DNA from: Glycocaulis albus
Lineage (GTDB): Bacteria > Pseudomonadota > Alphaproteobacteria > Caulobacterales > Maricaulaceae
DNA: 64,000 nucleotides
Direction: 5' to 3'
Assembly: GCF_014639075.1 (NCBI RefSeq)
Contig: NZ_BMFS01000001.1
Location: 62,001 to 126,000, forward strand
A model generated the notes under the pieces. It made no database searches, had not been told where the DNA came from, and was given only the letters and a program-made list of their open reading frames with translations. The translations under genes and the position numbers were made by a program. Positions 29,974-38,281 of this stretch are shown here, piece after piece (position 1 is the first letter of the stretch; each line of letters starts with the position of its first letter).

Positions 29974-30981
29974 ATGGCCAGACAGGGTATCAGCCGCCGG
30001 GGTTTGCTGGGCGGCACGGCGGCGGCGGCAGGCGCGATCGGCGCCGTGGCCGCATCCTCGCCGGCACTCGGCAAGGCACTGCGCTCCGAGCCATCCCTTG
30101 AAGGCAAGACGATCCTGATCACCGGCGCGTCGTCGGGCTTCGGGCGGCTTGGCGCCGAGCATTATGCACGCCTCGGCGCGCGGGTCTTCGCCTCCATGCG
30201 CAATCTGCCCCGGCCTGAAGCCGATGAGCTTGCCGCCCTGGCAGAGGCCGAAAACCTCGCCATCGAATTGGTGGAGATCGATGTCACCTCCGATGCCAGC
30301 GTGGAACGCGGCGTGGCGGACGTGCTGGAGGCGACCGGGGGGACGCTCGATGTGCTGATAAACAATGCCGGGATCGCGCTTGCCGGACCGATCGAGCTTC
30401 AGGACATGGAGGCCACGCGCCTCATTTTCGAGACCAACACGTTCGGGCCGCACCGCATGGCGCGCGCCGTCCTGCCGGCCATGCGCGCGGCGGGCAGCGG
30501 CCTGATCGTACAGATATCCTCTCAGCTCGGCCGGGTGATCGTGCCGGGGCTGGGCCATTATTCGCCGGTCAAGTTCGCGCTGGAAGCCATGAGCGAGGCG
30601 ATGGCCTATGAGCTCGTGCCCCATGGCATTGATGTAACCATCATCCAGCCGGGCGGCTATCCCACGCAGATCTGGGACAATGCCAGCGTTCTGACGGCTG
30701 CGCTGCTCGAGCGCGCACCGGAAGAGCGGCTGGCCGCCTATCCCGAGCTGGTGGCGGGGATGGGAACAGGCGGCGGGGGCGGCGACACCGATCCTATGGA
30801 CATACCCGAGGCTATTGTGCAGCTGATTGCCAGCCCCGGCGGGACACGGCCCTTGCGTGTGGCCGTGCATCCCAATGCCCGGCCACAGCTGGGCATTAAC
30901 GAGGTCAGCCGCGAGACACAGCTGGCCATGCTGGGCAGCTCGCCCTATGGCCCGTGGGTGAGGGATGTGCTGGAACGCTAA
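29974..30981 (+). CDS. Short-chain dehydrogenase/reductase with a twin-arginine signal
   Basis: The ATG at 29974 gives 335 residues. The N-terminus reads as a Tat signal: SRRGLLGG followed by an alanine-rich hydrophobic stretch ending near SSPALG. The classical SDR core then follows, with GASSGFG (cofactor glycine motif), NNAG, a catalytic Ser in QISSQLG, and YSPVK (YxxxK). The enzyme should be an NAD(P)-dependent oxidoreductase of unknown substrate; Tat export would place it, with its cofactor, in the periplasm, unusual for an SDR. The longer frame from 29743 would read through the tRNA. Confidence 0.88.
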   Translation: MARQGISRRGLLGGTAAAAGAIGAVAASSPALGKALRSEPSLEGKTILITGASSGFGRLGAEHYARLGARVFASMRNLPRPEADELAALAEAENLAIELVEIDVTSDASVERGVADVLEATGGTLDVLINNAGIALAGPIELQDMEATRLIFETNTFGPHRMARAVLPAMRAAGSGLIVQISSQLGRVIVPGLGHYSPVKFALEAMSEAMAYELVPHGIDVTIIQPGGYPTQIWDNASVLTAALLERAPEERLAAYPELVAGMGTGGGGGDTDPMDIPEAIVQLIASPGGTRPLRVAVHPNARPQLGINEVSRETQLAMLGSSPYGPWVRDVLER

Positions 30982-31103
30982 GCGGCGGACGGCGGAATTT
31001 CTGAACGTCCGCTAAATACTGCGCTCTGCCTGCGTTCAGCTGGCACATGGCAATGTCCTGCCCAGCAGCCGGGTATTGTCCGGCCCTGAACGGGAGTTTT
31101 GCC

Positions 31104-31601
31104 ATGTCATGTTCTGAACACGACGCGTCCGAGAGGCGGCGGGGCCGCTTTGCCGCGAGGGCTGCCATCAGCGCGGCCATGCTGGCGCTGGGACTGTCGC
31201 TTCCGGGCACCGCGGCCGCCCAGCAACCCTGGTTCAACCCGCCCCCGCCGCGCGCGCCGGATATACGGCCGGGTGAAGCCTGCTCGCTCGTGCTGGTGCA
31301 GAGCCGCGGCTCGCGCCAGCTCATTGCACGCGCGGCGCCGGGCATTGCGGGGCACTGGTCCTTGAGCGTGCGCAGTGACGGGCTGGAAAGCGACCAGTCC
31401 GGTCCCCTGCAGGCCCGTCCCGGCGTGCAGGAGCTGACGCGGATGACGCTGGAAGGACAATTCCGCCCGGTAGTGGATCACAGTGCCGCGGGCCTTTACG
31501 GCCCGGTGGCCCGGCCCGGAGCGCGCCCGGTCCATGCCGTGCTGGTCGTGCGCGACAGGCGGGGCCGGGTATTGTGCCGTGCCGTACCGGAGCTGCGATA
31601 G
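31104..31601 (+). CDS. Secreted protein, possibly CsgH-like
   Basis: The ATG at 31104 (CGGGAG upstream) gives 165 residues with a basic N-terminus and a signal peptide ending near TAAAQQ. The mature part has a conserved-looking pair of cysteines (EACSLVL and VLCRAVPE) and a beta-sandwich-like pattern (GHWSLSVRSDG, VHAVLVVRDRRGRV) reminiscent of the alphaproteobacterial curli factor CsgH. I see no other curli genes, so this is only a suggestion. An upstream start at 31047 would add a non-signal stretch. Confidence 0.6.
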   Translation: MSCSEHDASERRRGRFAARAAISAAMLALGLSLPGTAAAQQPWFNPPPPRAPDIRPGEACSLVLVQSRGSRQLIARAAPGIAGHWSLSVRSDGLESDQSGPLQARPGVQELTRMTLEGQFRPVVDHSAAGLYGPVARPGARPVHAVLVVRDRRGRVLCRAVPELR

Positions 31602-31711
31602 GCGCATTCTTACAAGACTGTAACGCACCTGATCACACAGTTGCGACTTGCTCCTTGCGGGCTTGCCGGTAGGTTTTTGGCCAGCGGTCACCAGAACCGG
31701 GGGAATTCAAG

Positions 31712-32440
31712 TTGATAGCTGTCAGCACGGTACTGGCAATAACGGCGGCAGCGGCCCTTGGCACCGCGGTGTCCGGCCCGCCCATATTGCAGCCCGGCGC
31801 GCCGGGCGAGCCGAGCCGGGAGATAAGCGCGGAGCGTTCGCGTGCGCTCAGCCAGACGCGTCACACGGCCGCCGATACGCGCTTCATGCAGCACATGATC
31901 GTCCATCACCAGCAGGCGGTGGACATGGTCGCCCTGATCGAGGGGCGGACGGACAATCCTGCGATCATCGCCATGGGCAGGCGCATCTCGCGCTCACAGG
32001 ATGATGAAATCACCATGATGCGCAGCTGGCTGGAGCGCCGCGGCGAGGCGCCGGAGGCCGATGATCTGCACAGGCATCATGAACATGGCGGCCATGAGCA
32101 TCACCAACACGCTTCTGGTGATCCCGACGATATTCCGCTGATGACGGGCATGCTGTCGGTCAATCAGATGCGTGCGCTGGCCGCTGCTGAAGGGACCGCT
32201 TTCGACCGGCTCTTCCTGGAAGGCATGATTCATCACCATGAAGGCGCGCTTCTCATGGTTGACGAGCTGATGGAACAGCCTGGCGCCGGTGAAGACATCA
32301 TCATGTCGGACTTTACCGGCCATATCGTGGCCGACCAGACGGCGGAAATCCTGCGCATGCAGAATCTTCTGGAAGACCTGCCGCCGGCGGACACGCCCGG
32401 CGCGGATCCGCACGCTCACCACCGCCATCAACATCACTAG
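31712..32440 (+). CDS. DUF305 protein with two DUF305 repeats and a His-rich tail
   Basis: The 242-residue protein has a short hydrophobic N-terminus and two DUF305 (ferritin-like four-helix) units, marked by FMQHMIVHHQQAVDM and FLEGMIHHHEGALLM. A histidine-rich linker (HRHHEHGGHEHHQH) and tail (HAHHRHQHH) suggest metal binding; copper is common in the family. The start is a TTG with GGGGG about 8 bases upstream. It is followed after 43 bases by an LVIVD-repeat gene, probably one unit. Confidence 0.88.
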   Translation: MIAVSTVLAITAAAALGTAVSGPPILQPGAPGEPSREISAERSRALSQTRHTAADTRFMQHMIVHHQQAVDMVALIEGRTDNPAIIAMGRRISRSQDDEITMMRSWLERRGEAPEADDLHRHHEHGGHEHHQHASGDPDDIPLMTGMLSVNQMRALAAAEGTAFDRLFLEGMIHHHEGALLMVDELMEQPGAGEDIIMSDFTGHIVADQTAEILRMQNLLEDLPPADTPGADPHAHHRHQHH

Positions 32441-32483
32441 ACGCAAGGAAAGCCTGCGCAAAAACGGGGAAAGACCAGTTACG

Positions 32484-34316
32484 ATGAAACATCTGCTAAA
32501 ATGTACCGCCGCCATTGGTGCCCTTTCGCTGGCCATGGGCGCCGCGCAGGCCCAGGTGAATGCCGTTGGCGAAGATGAACGCACGGCGCTTGCCGGCGGG
32601 CTCACCGGGGCCGAAAGCGCGAGCTGGAACATGGCGCTGGAGCACAATGTGCCGCCCATCGACGCCTTCTTTGACGAGCGCGCCCTGTTTGCGCCTGCGC
32701 AGTTCATGGAAGCGATGCGGGCAGCGCGCGAGGCCGAGGAGCGCGGCGAGGAGGCCTCGCCGCCTGCTTTCACGCCGCTTGCCATGGCCAATACCGATTT
32801 CGCTTTCCAGGGCGACCATGTGATCATGGGTAATTATCATGGCTTTCTGGTCTACAATATTGCCGGTGACGCGCCCGAGCTGGTGACGGCGGTCGTATGT
32901 CCGGGCGGGCAGGGCGATGTGTCGGTGCACGGCGATCTGCTTTTCCTGTCGGTGGAGCATAACCGGGCGCGGCTCGATTGCGGGTCGGAGGCTGCCGAAG
33001 GCGATGTGAATCCCGACCGGTTCCGCGGCATCCGGATTTTTGACATTTCCGACATCACCGCGCCGCGCCAGGTTGCGGCGGTACAGACCTGCCGGGGATC
33101 GCACACCCACACGCTGGTGCCGGACCCCGCCGATGCGAACGTGATCTATGTGTATAATTCGGGTACCCAGCCTGTGCGCTCCGGCGACGAGCTGGAGTTC
33201 TGCTCGGATGGGCAGCCCGGCGAGAATCCGGAGACCTCGCTCTACTCCATCGACATTATCCGCGTGCCGCTGGATGCGCCCGGGACAGCGGAGCTGATCG
33301 ACAGCCCGCGTATCTTTGCCGACCGTGAAACCGGCGAGATTGCCGGCCTGTGGCTTGGCGGGCGGATGGGCGTAGCCAGCCAGCGCACGGCCCAGACCAA
33401 TCACTGCCACGACATCACGGTCTATCCCGAGATCGGCATTGCAGGCGGGGCGTGCAGCGGTAACGGCATCCTCCTAGACATCACCGATCCGGCCAATCCG
33501 ACACGCATCGCGGAGCTGTTTGATCCGGACATGGCCTACTGGCACTCGGCGACCTTCAACAATGAGGGCGATGTCGTTGTCTTCACCGATGAGTGGGGCG
33601 GGGGCACCGCGGCGCGCTGCCGGGCCGAGGATCCGGCCAATTGGGGCGCCAACCTGATCGCCACGATCGAAGACAATGTGCTGCGCGGGCAGGCTTTCTA
33701 CAAGCTGCCCTCCATCCAGGGGGCGAGCGAGAACTGCGTGGCGCACAATGGTTCGCTGGTGCCGGTGCCGGGCCGCGATATCATGGTCCAGTCCTGGTAT
33801 CAGGGCGGTATTTCGGTGATGGACTTCACCGATCCGCAAGCCCCCTTCGAGATCGCCTATTTCGACCGCGGCCCGGTTGACCCGGACAATCTCATTGTTG
33901 CCGGTTACTGGTCTTCCTACTGGTATAATGGCCGCATCTACGCCAGCGAGATCGCGCGCGGTCTCGATGTGTTGCGCCTGGAGGCGGGCGAGCACCTGTC
34001 AGAGGCCGAACTGGCCGCCGCCGAGGCGGTGATGGAGACGCAAGTCAATCCGCAGACCCAGACCCGCATTGTGTGGGAGGATAGCGCTGTGGTGGCCCAG
34101 GCCTATCTGGACCAGCTGGCACGCGGCGAGTCGGTCGAGGCGCGCCTTCTGGAGCGCGCGGGCACGGAAGTCTCCCGCTGGGCCGATGGCCGCATGAACC
34201 GCGGCAATCTGCGCCGCCTGTCGCGTGACCTGATCTCGGCTGCGGCTGATGTCGAAGGCCGTGATGGTGCGCGTCTGACGGCCCTTGGCGAGCTGCTGGG
34301 CCGCGTCGCGGGCTAG
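32484..34316 (+). CDS. LVIVD-repeat secreted protein
   Basis: The ATG at 32484 gives 610 residues with a signal peptide ending near AAQAQ. The body consists of beta-propeller-type blades: ITFR-like statements such as GFLVYNIAGDAPELVTAVV, GIRIFDISDITAPRQVAAV, GILLDITDPANPTRIAEL and GISVMDFTDPQAPFEIAYF, the LVIVD repeat pattern. The last ~100 residues are helical. Several paired cysteines and many histidines in the propeller could bind metal. The gene follows the DUF305 gene, and the two families are often neighbours. Role unknown. Confidence 0.87.
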   Translation: MKHLLKCTAAIGALSLAMGAAQAQVNAVGEDERTALAGGLTGAESASWNMALEHNVPPIDAFFDERALFAPAQFMEAMRAAREAEERGEEASPPAFTPLAMANTDFAFQGDHVIMGNYHGFLVYNIAGDAPELVTAVVCPGGQGDVSVHGDLLFLSVEHNRARLDCGSEAAEGDVNPDRFRGIRIFDISDITAPRQVAAVQTCRGSHTHTLVPDPADANVIYVYNSGTQPVRSGDELEFCSDGQPGENPETSLYSIDIIRVPLDAPGTAELIDSPRIFADRETGEIAGLWLGGRMGVASQRTAQTNHCHDITVYPEIGIAGGACSGNGILLDITDPANPTRIAELFDPDMAYWHSATFNNEGDVVVFTDEWGGGTAARCRAEDPANWGANLIATIEDNVLRGQAFYKLPSIQGASENCVAHNGSLVPVPGRDIMVQSWYQGGISVMDFTDPQAPFEIAYFDRGPVDPDNLIVAGYWSSYWYNGRIYASEIARGLDVLRLEAGEHLSEAELAAAEAVMETQVNPQTQTRIVWEDSAVVAQAYLDQLARGESVEARLLERAGTEVSRWADGRMNRGNLRRLSRDLISAAADVEGRDGARLTALGELLGRVAG

Positions 34317-34337
34317 CGGTTTCTCCCCACAGTCATG

Positions 34338-34369
34338 AGCCCCGTCAGCATAGGCTGGCGGGGCTTTTT
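34338..34369 (+). terminator. Rho-independent terminator after the LVIVD gene
   Basis: AGCCCCGTCAGC (34338-34349) and GCTGGCGGGGCT (34354-34365) form a 12-bp stem with one G-U pair and a 4-base loop, followed by TTTT. Confidence 0.88.
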
Positions 34370-34462
34370 CATGGCGCGATGCCTCCTGCAAGCGCCCTCT
34401 TGAACCGGCGCTTTGCACCCCCCATTTCTAATTTCGAGGGCATTGAAGAGGAGGTCCGCAAA

Positions 34463-34720
34463 ATGGCTCCTGAAGAGTTTGAACAAGGCCAGTCCGGCAC
34501 GCCTGCAACCGTCTATGTGCGCCCGATTGCGGCCGCAGATGTGTTCGAGCAGGTACAGCCCGGCAATGCGATTGAAATTGATGGTGTCACGCTGGAACCC
34601 GATCAGCAGTTATACGCTATCCATGATGAAGACGGGCGCCGTGTAGGCCTGTTTGCCGACCGCGATGCAGCCTTTGCCGCTGCGCGCTGGCATGGCGCGG
34701 CCCCGGTAAGCGTGCACTAG
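34463..34720 (+). CDS. DUF1150 family protein
   Basis: The 85-residue protein matches DUF1150: TVYVRPIAAADV near the start, LYAIHDEDGRRVGLFADRDAAFAAAR and the ending APVSVH. The ATG at 34463 has GAGGAGG just upstream; the frame from 34379 is longer but unsupported. The family is confined to alphaproteobacteria, often beside small heat-shock genes, which are absent here. Function unknown. Confidence 0.88.
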   Translation: MAPEEFEQGQSGTPATVYVRPIAAADVFEQVQPGNAIEIDGVTLEPDQQLYAIHDEDGRRVGLFADRDAAFAAARWHGAAPVSVH

Positions 34721-34777
34721 CACGCGCAACGAAAAGCGTGTCAGTCAGTCCCTCCCCCCGGACGGCACGCTTCACTG

Positions 34778-34810
34778 GAACGCCTCCCGGTCCCCCGCCG
34801 GGAGGCGTTC
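34778..34810 (+). terminator. Terminator after DUF1150
   Basis: GAACGCCTCCCGG (34778-34790) and CCGGGAGGCGTTC (34798-34810) are perfect 13-base inverted arms with a 7-base loop, followed by TGCGTTTT. Confidence 0.85.
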
Positions 34811-34832
34811 TGCGTTTTGGGGGTCCCTTGAA

Positions 34833-34912
34833 GTCCCGGGCGAGCGTCGCGAGACCCGGGACCTCGTGCAGAATAGGTCTGAGCGGACCCCGGATCGCTT
34901 CGCGTCCGGGGT
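34833..34912. repeat. Two further hairpins between DUF1150 and the hydroxylase gene
   Basis: GTCCCGGG (34833-34840) pairs with CCCGGGAC (34855-34862), and ACCCCGGA (34887-34894) with TCCGGGGT (34905-34912). The second lies just past the end of the leftward hydroxylase gene and is followed on that strand by non-T sequence, so it may be a weak terminator or a dispersed palindromic repeat. Its arms recur at 25684-25715. Confidence 0.55.
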
Positions 34913-34925
34913 TTCACAAGACGAG

Positions 34926-36194
34926 CTAGAGCCTCAGGGCTTCACCCTTTAGCAGGCGCGGCAGATCGCCGGTCTCACCGCCTGCCGTGCGCATGAAGAA
35001 GCGGCGGGCCTGCGGCACTGCATTGGCCAGTGACAGGCCAAGGCCGCGTACATGACGCAGGGCCGTGTTGTCGTTGGAAAACAGCAGGTTGAACATGTCT
35101 GTGCCGAGCGCCAGGGCGGCGGAATCGGTCTTGCGCCAGCGCTCATAGCGGGTCAGCACTGCCTGCGACCCCGGATCGAGCCCCGCGCGCAGGGCGTCGA
35201 CCACCACTTCGGACAGTGCCGCTGCATCACGAATGCCCAGATTGAAGCCCTGCCCGGCAATCGGGTGGATGGTGCGCGCTGCATCACCGGCCAGCGCCAG
35301 GCGCTCTGCGGTAAAGCGCTCGGCCAGCATCAGGCCCAGCGGATAGATGTGCACCGGGCTGACCGGCTTCACCCGGCCCAGAAAGTCGCCAAAACGCGCT
35401 TCAAGCGCTTCCTGAAAGCCTTGGGGGTCGAGCGCGGCTATGGCGCGCGCAGGCGCATCCTTCTCCGTCCACACGAGGCTGGAGCGGTTGCCGGTCAGCG
35501 GCAATATGGCGAACGGCCCGCCGGGCATGAAATACTCGTATGCCACGCCTTCATGGGGCAATTCATGCTCCACGGTCAGCACAATGGCCGACTGGCCATA
35601 CCGGCGGCCGAGCGACCGGATACCGGCCTGTTCGCGCAGGCGCGACATCTTGCCGTCACAGGCCACGATGAGCCGGGCCTTCAGACGGTCGCCGCCTTCC
35701 AGCGCCAGCTCGCCATGTCCGGCCTGCGTCTGCATGGCGTGCGCGCGGCGCGGCGCAAAGACCGGCAGGCCGGCCTCGCTTGCGCATTTTGCCGCTGCGA
35801 TACGCGTATGGCGGTTTTCCACCATGTAGCCTAGCGGCTCGCCCTCCTCGCGCGGATGGATCTCGCGCCGGTCGAAATGCAGGCTGTCCACTCCCGGCCC
35901 GCCGGGTTTCAATCCGTCGAGCGGACGTCCGTCCACGACCAGAATGTCCTCGATACGCTGGGACTGGCCTTTGAGGTGCTTGGCAATGCCGATCTCTTGG
36001 AGCATGCGCCAGGAGGTGTAGGCGAGCGCGGATGCGCGTCCGTCAAAGGCGGTATCGGCATGCGCATCCAGCGGCAGAGCGTCGATAACGGCCACTTTCA
36101 CGCCGGCACGGTGCAGGGCGAGCGCGAGTGTCAGCCCGGCAAGCCCGCCGCCGGAAATCACCACATCGCCATCAAAGAGGGTCTTGCCTGTCAT
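34926..36194 (-). CDS. UbiH/UbiF/VisC/COQ6-family FAD-dependent hydroxylase
   Basis: These flavin monooxygenases hydroxylate the ubiquinone ring precursor. The 422-residue protein has the FAD dinucleotide motif VVISGGGLAGLTLALALHRAG, a DGRASALAYTSWRML segment, the DG motif VACDGKMSRLRE, and the second FAD motif LAGDAARTIHPIAGQGFNLGIRD. The exact ring position cannot be assigned. It lies 59 bases downstream of the anti-sigma factor gene on the same strand. Confidence 0.93.
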   Translation of the reverse strand: MTGKTLFDGDVVISGGGLAGLTLALALHRAGVKVAVIDALPLDAHADTAFDGRASALAYTSWRMLQEIGIAKHLKGQSQRIEDILVVDGRPLDGLKPGGPGVDSLHFDRREIHPREEGEPLGYMVENRHTRIAAAKCASEAGLPVFAPRRAHAMQTQAGHGELALEGGDRLKARLIVACDGKMSRLREQAGIRSLGRRYGQSAIVLTVEHELPHEGVAYEYFMPGGPFAILPLTGNRSSLVWTEKDAPARAIAALDPQGFQEALEARFGDFLGRVKPVSPVHIYPLGLMLAERFTAERLALAGDAARTIHPIAGQGFNLGIRDAAALSEVVVDALRAGLDPGSQAVLTRYERWRKTDSAALALGTDMFNLLFSNDNTALRHVRGLGLSLANAVPQARRFFMRTAGGETGDLPRLLKGEALRL

Positions 36195-36253
36195 GGACGC
36201 CAGACTAGCCGATCAGGCGCTCAAGGAAAGCGGGGCAAATGCCGCAGGGCGCG

Positions 36254-36952
36254 CTAGTTCATTCCTCCGAGCGCGCGCTGCACCCAGCCCAGCGGGCCGG
36301 TGAAGGCGAGCGGGCCGTCGGTGACGGCCAGCGCTATGCAGACCTCGCCCGGTTCTGCCACCGGCTTGTGCTCGATTTGCGGGTCAGCGACGCTCAGATC
36401 GCCTTTCGCGTAGCGGGCAAGCCCGTCATGGAAGGCGCCGCACAGCACGAGCGTGAACTCCTTGCAGTCATGGGTGTGGCGGGGCACGCCATGGCCAGGC
36501 TCCAGCCGGATCAGCTCGGCCTTGGCGCCGTCCTGACGCATAAGCTCCATGACACGCACGCCAGGCCCGGCAAACTGCCAGCTTCCGCCGGCCTCCAGCG
36601 CAAGATCACGCACCGGCTCCGGCAGGTTCAGAAGTTCATCGAGCGACTGGCTGGCCAGCCGGGCGGCCTGCTGGCGTGTTTCCGGGTTTACGCCCTGCGA
36701 CGGACCGGCCTCGCCTGCCGAAGCGGCTTCGGCATCCAGAATGGCAAACAGGTCCTCCATCGCGCCAGCGCGCATCGAAGCGGGCGGCATCGAGGTCAGA
36801 AGCACGCCTGCGATACGCTCGGCATCATCGCATAGCCGGGAGATTTCAGGGTCGATCGCGGCCTGCGTATCCAGAAGGAGGCGCATGGGACCGGACAATG
36901 TGCCGGAGGCGTAAGCGGAGAAAATTTCGTCACCGAGGCGCTGGTGTGTCAT
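36254..36952 (-). CDS. ChrR-family anti-sigma factor with a degenerate zinc site
   Basis: The 232-residue protein resembles ChrR, which binds RpoE-type sigma factors and releases them on singlet-oxygen stress. The N-terminal domain (DEIFSAYASGTLSGPMRLL) keeps His3, but the HxxxCxxC zinc ligands are replaced by Gln30, Asp34 and Ile37. The C-terminal cupin keeps its ligands (RHTHDCKE and IEHKP). It lies 97 bases after the ECF sigma gene, its presumed partner. The loss of N-terminal zinc ligands suggests an altered mode of sigma binding. Confidence 0.86.
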   Translation of the reverse strand: MTHQRLGDEIFSAYASGTLSGPMRLLLDTQAAIDPEISRLCDDAERIAGVLLTSMPPASMRAGAMEDLFAILDAEAASAGEAGPSQGVNPETRQQAARLASQSLDELLNLPEPVRDLALEAGGSWQFAGPGVRVMELMRQDGAKAELIRLEPGHGVPRHTHDCKEFTLVLCGAFHDGLARYAKGDLSVADPQIEHKPVAEPGEVCIALAVTDGPLAFTGPLGWVQRALGGMN

Positions 36953-37049
36953 GGCGGCAGTCTGGTCTCATCTGGATGCGAGATGGGGGATATTGATCGC
37001 ACCTATAACACTTCAAGGGTTGGCCGATAGTTATTGCAGTCCGGGGTGG

Positions 37050-37679
37050 TCACAGATCCTCAGCGTCGAGATGCTTGCGCAGCTTGTCGAAGGCAAGGCG
37101 CAGGCGCGACTTCACGGTGCCCAGCGGCATATCGAGCTGATCGGCTATCTCGCGATGGGACAGCCCGTCGAAGAAGGCCAGCTGCAACAGTGAAAGCTGT
37201 TCTGGCGGCAATTCCTTCAGCGCGGCCTGCACGCGCAGATCGCGGGCGCTGGCATGGGTGGCTTCGTCAGGGGCAATGTCCGGCGGCGGCAGCAGGGAGG
37301 GTTCTTCCGGGTCCAGTGCGGGTTTTGAGGCGCGCCGCGCAATATCGATGCGCTTGTTGCGCGCTATGCGGAATATCCATGTCGAGGCGGAGGCCTGCGT
37401 CCGGTCAAACTGATGGGCCTTGCGCCAGACGGTGAGCATCACTTCCTGGGCGATTTCCTCGGCCAGCGCGTCATCCGCACTCAGGCGCAAAAGGTAGGAT
37501 TTCACACGCGGCGCAAAGAAGTTGAACAATGTGGCAAAGGCCGCCCGGTTCTGCCGGGCGGTTTCCTCCACAAGCGCATCGAGCGTTTCGCGCCCCTGCG
37601 GGGCGTCAGTCCTGATCTTGAAGTCCGCCAAGGAGGATAATCGCTCTCGCGCCCCGGATTGCACCAAACAGACATGCAC
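37050..37679 (-). CDS. ECF RNA polymerase sigma factor (RpoE/ECF11-like)
   Basis: The frame has up to 209 residues with sigma region 2 (AEEIAQEVMLTVWRKAHQFD, STWIFRIARNKRID) and region 4 (LPPEQLSLLQLAFFDG, SHREIADQLDMPLGTVKSRLR). It is paired with a ChrR-type anti-sigma gene, so it likely directs an oxidative or singlet-oxygen response. The start is unsure: GTG at 37679 is the longest, and TTG codons at 37667 or 37631 are alternatives; none has a convincing Shine-Dalgarno sequence. Confidence 0.9.
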   Translation of the reverse strand: MHVCLVQSGARERLSSLADFKIRTDAPQGRETLDALVEETARQNRAAFATLFNFFAPRVKSYLLRLSADDALAEEIAQEVMLTVWRKAHQFDRTQASASTWIFRIARNKRIDIARRASKPALDPEEPSLLPPPDIAPDEATHASARDLRVQAALKELPPEQLSLLQLAFFDGLSHREIADQLDMPLGTVKSRLRLAFDKLRKHLDAEDL

Positions 37680-37777
37680 CTTAACGCGGTTTAAAGGGCT
37701 GCGCGCCTTGAAATCGCCGTTACCAGAGCAGAAACATAACCGGCCTGCAGTCAGCCGCCATCAGAGGAACCCGCGCC

Positions 37778-38281
37778 ATGCGCCTCGCCCTTGCCTCCGC
37801 CGCCCTTTGCGCCCTTGCCGTTTGCGCTCCTAGCCTTGCCCAGGCGCCTGATTTTCAGGGCCAGCACAATGACTGGCGTGTCTTCACACGTGGCAGCGGG
37901 GCAGAGCGCATCTGCTATGCGGTTTCGCGCCCGACCGATTCCCGCCCCGGAACGGTAGATCATGGCGATGTGTATTTCTTTGTGTCCAGCTGGGCGAACG
38001 GGGCCGCGCGCGAGCAGCCGAGCTTTCTGGCAGGCTACGAGCTGCGCGCCGACAATCCGCCACGCGCCTCGGTCGGCTCTGACAGGGTGGGGATGTATGT
38101 CGATGAGCGCGAAGGCTTTGTCGAGGAACCGCGCGAGGAAGCCAGGCTGGTTGATGCCATGCGCCGGGGTGCCACCATGCGTATCGAGGCGGTCTCGGCG
38201 CGCGGGACCAATACCGCCTATACCTTCTCGCTATCGGGCGTGACAGCCGCGCTGAGGCAGGCCAGCGAGCTTTGCCGCTAG
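37778..38281 (+). CDS. IalB-like (invasion-associated locus B family) periplasmic protein
   Basis: The 167-residue protein has a signal peptide ending near SLAQA and the family pattern: NDWRVFTRG, ICYAVSRP, GDVYFFVSSW, a middle GYELRADNPPRASV and a final MRIEAVSARGTNTAYTFSLSG. IalB-like proteins are common in free-living alphaproteobacteria and do not imply invasion. Two cysteines (ICYA and ELCR) could form a disulfide. Its stop shares CTAG with the convergent PHA depolymerase. Confidence 0.8.
   Translation: MRLALASAALCALAVCAPSLAQAPDFQGQHNDWRVFTRGSGAERICYAVSRPTDSRPGTVDHGDVYFFVSSWANGAAREQPSFLAGYELRADNPPRASVGSDRVGMYVDEREGFVEEPREEARLVDAMRRGATMRIEAVSARGTNTAYTFSLSGVTAALRQASELCR

Noticed and set aside
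37681-37695. TTAA-N7-TAAA, resembling a CtrA box
   Set aside because: One half-site deviates and the TTAA-TTAA spacing is 6, not 7; too weak to call.
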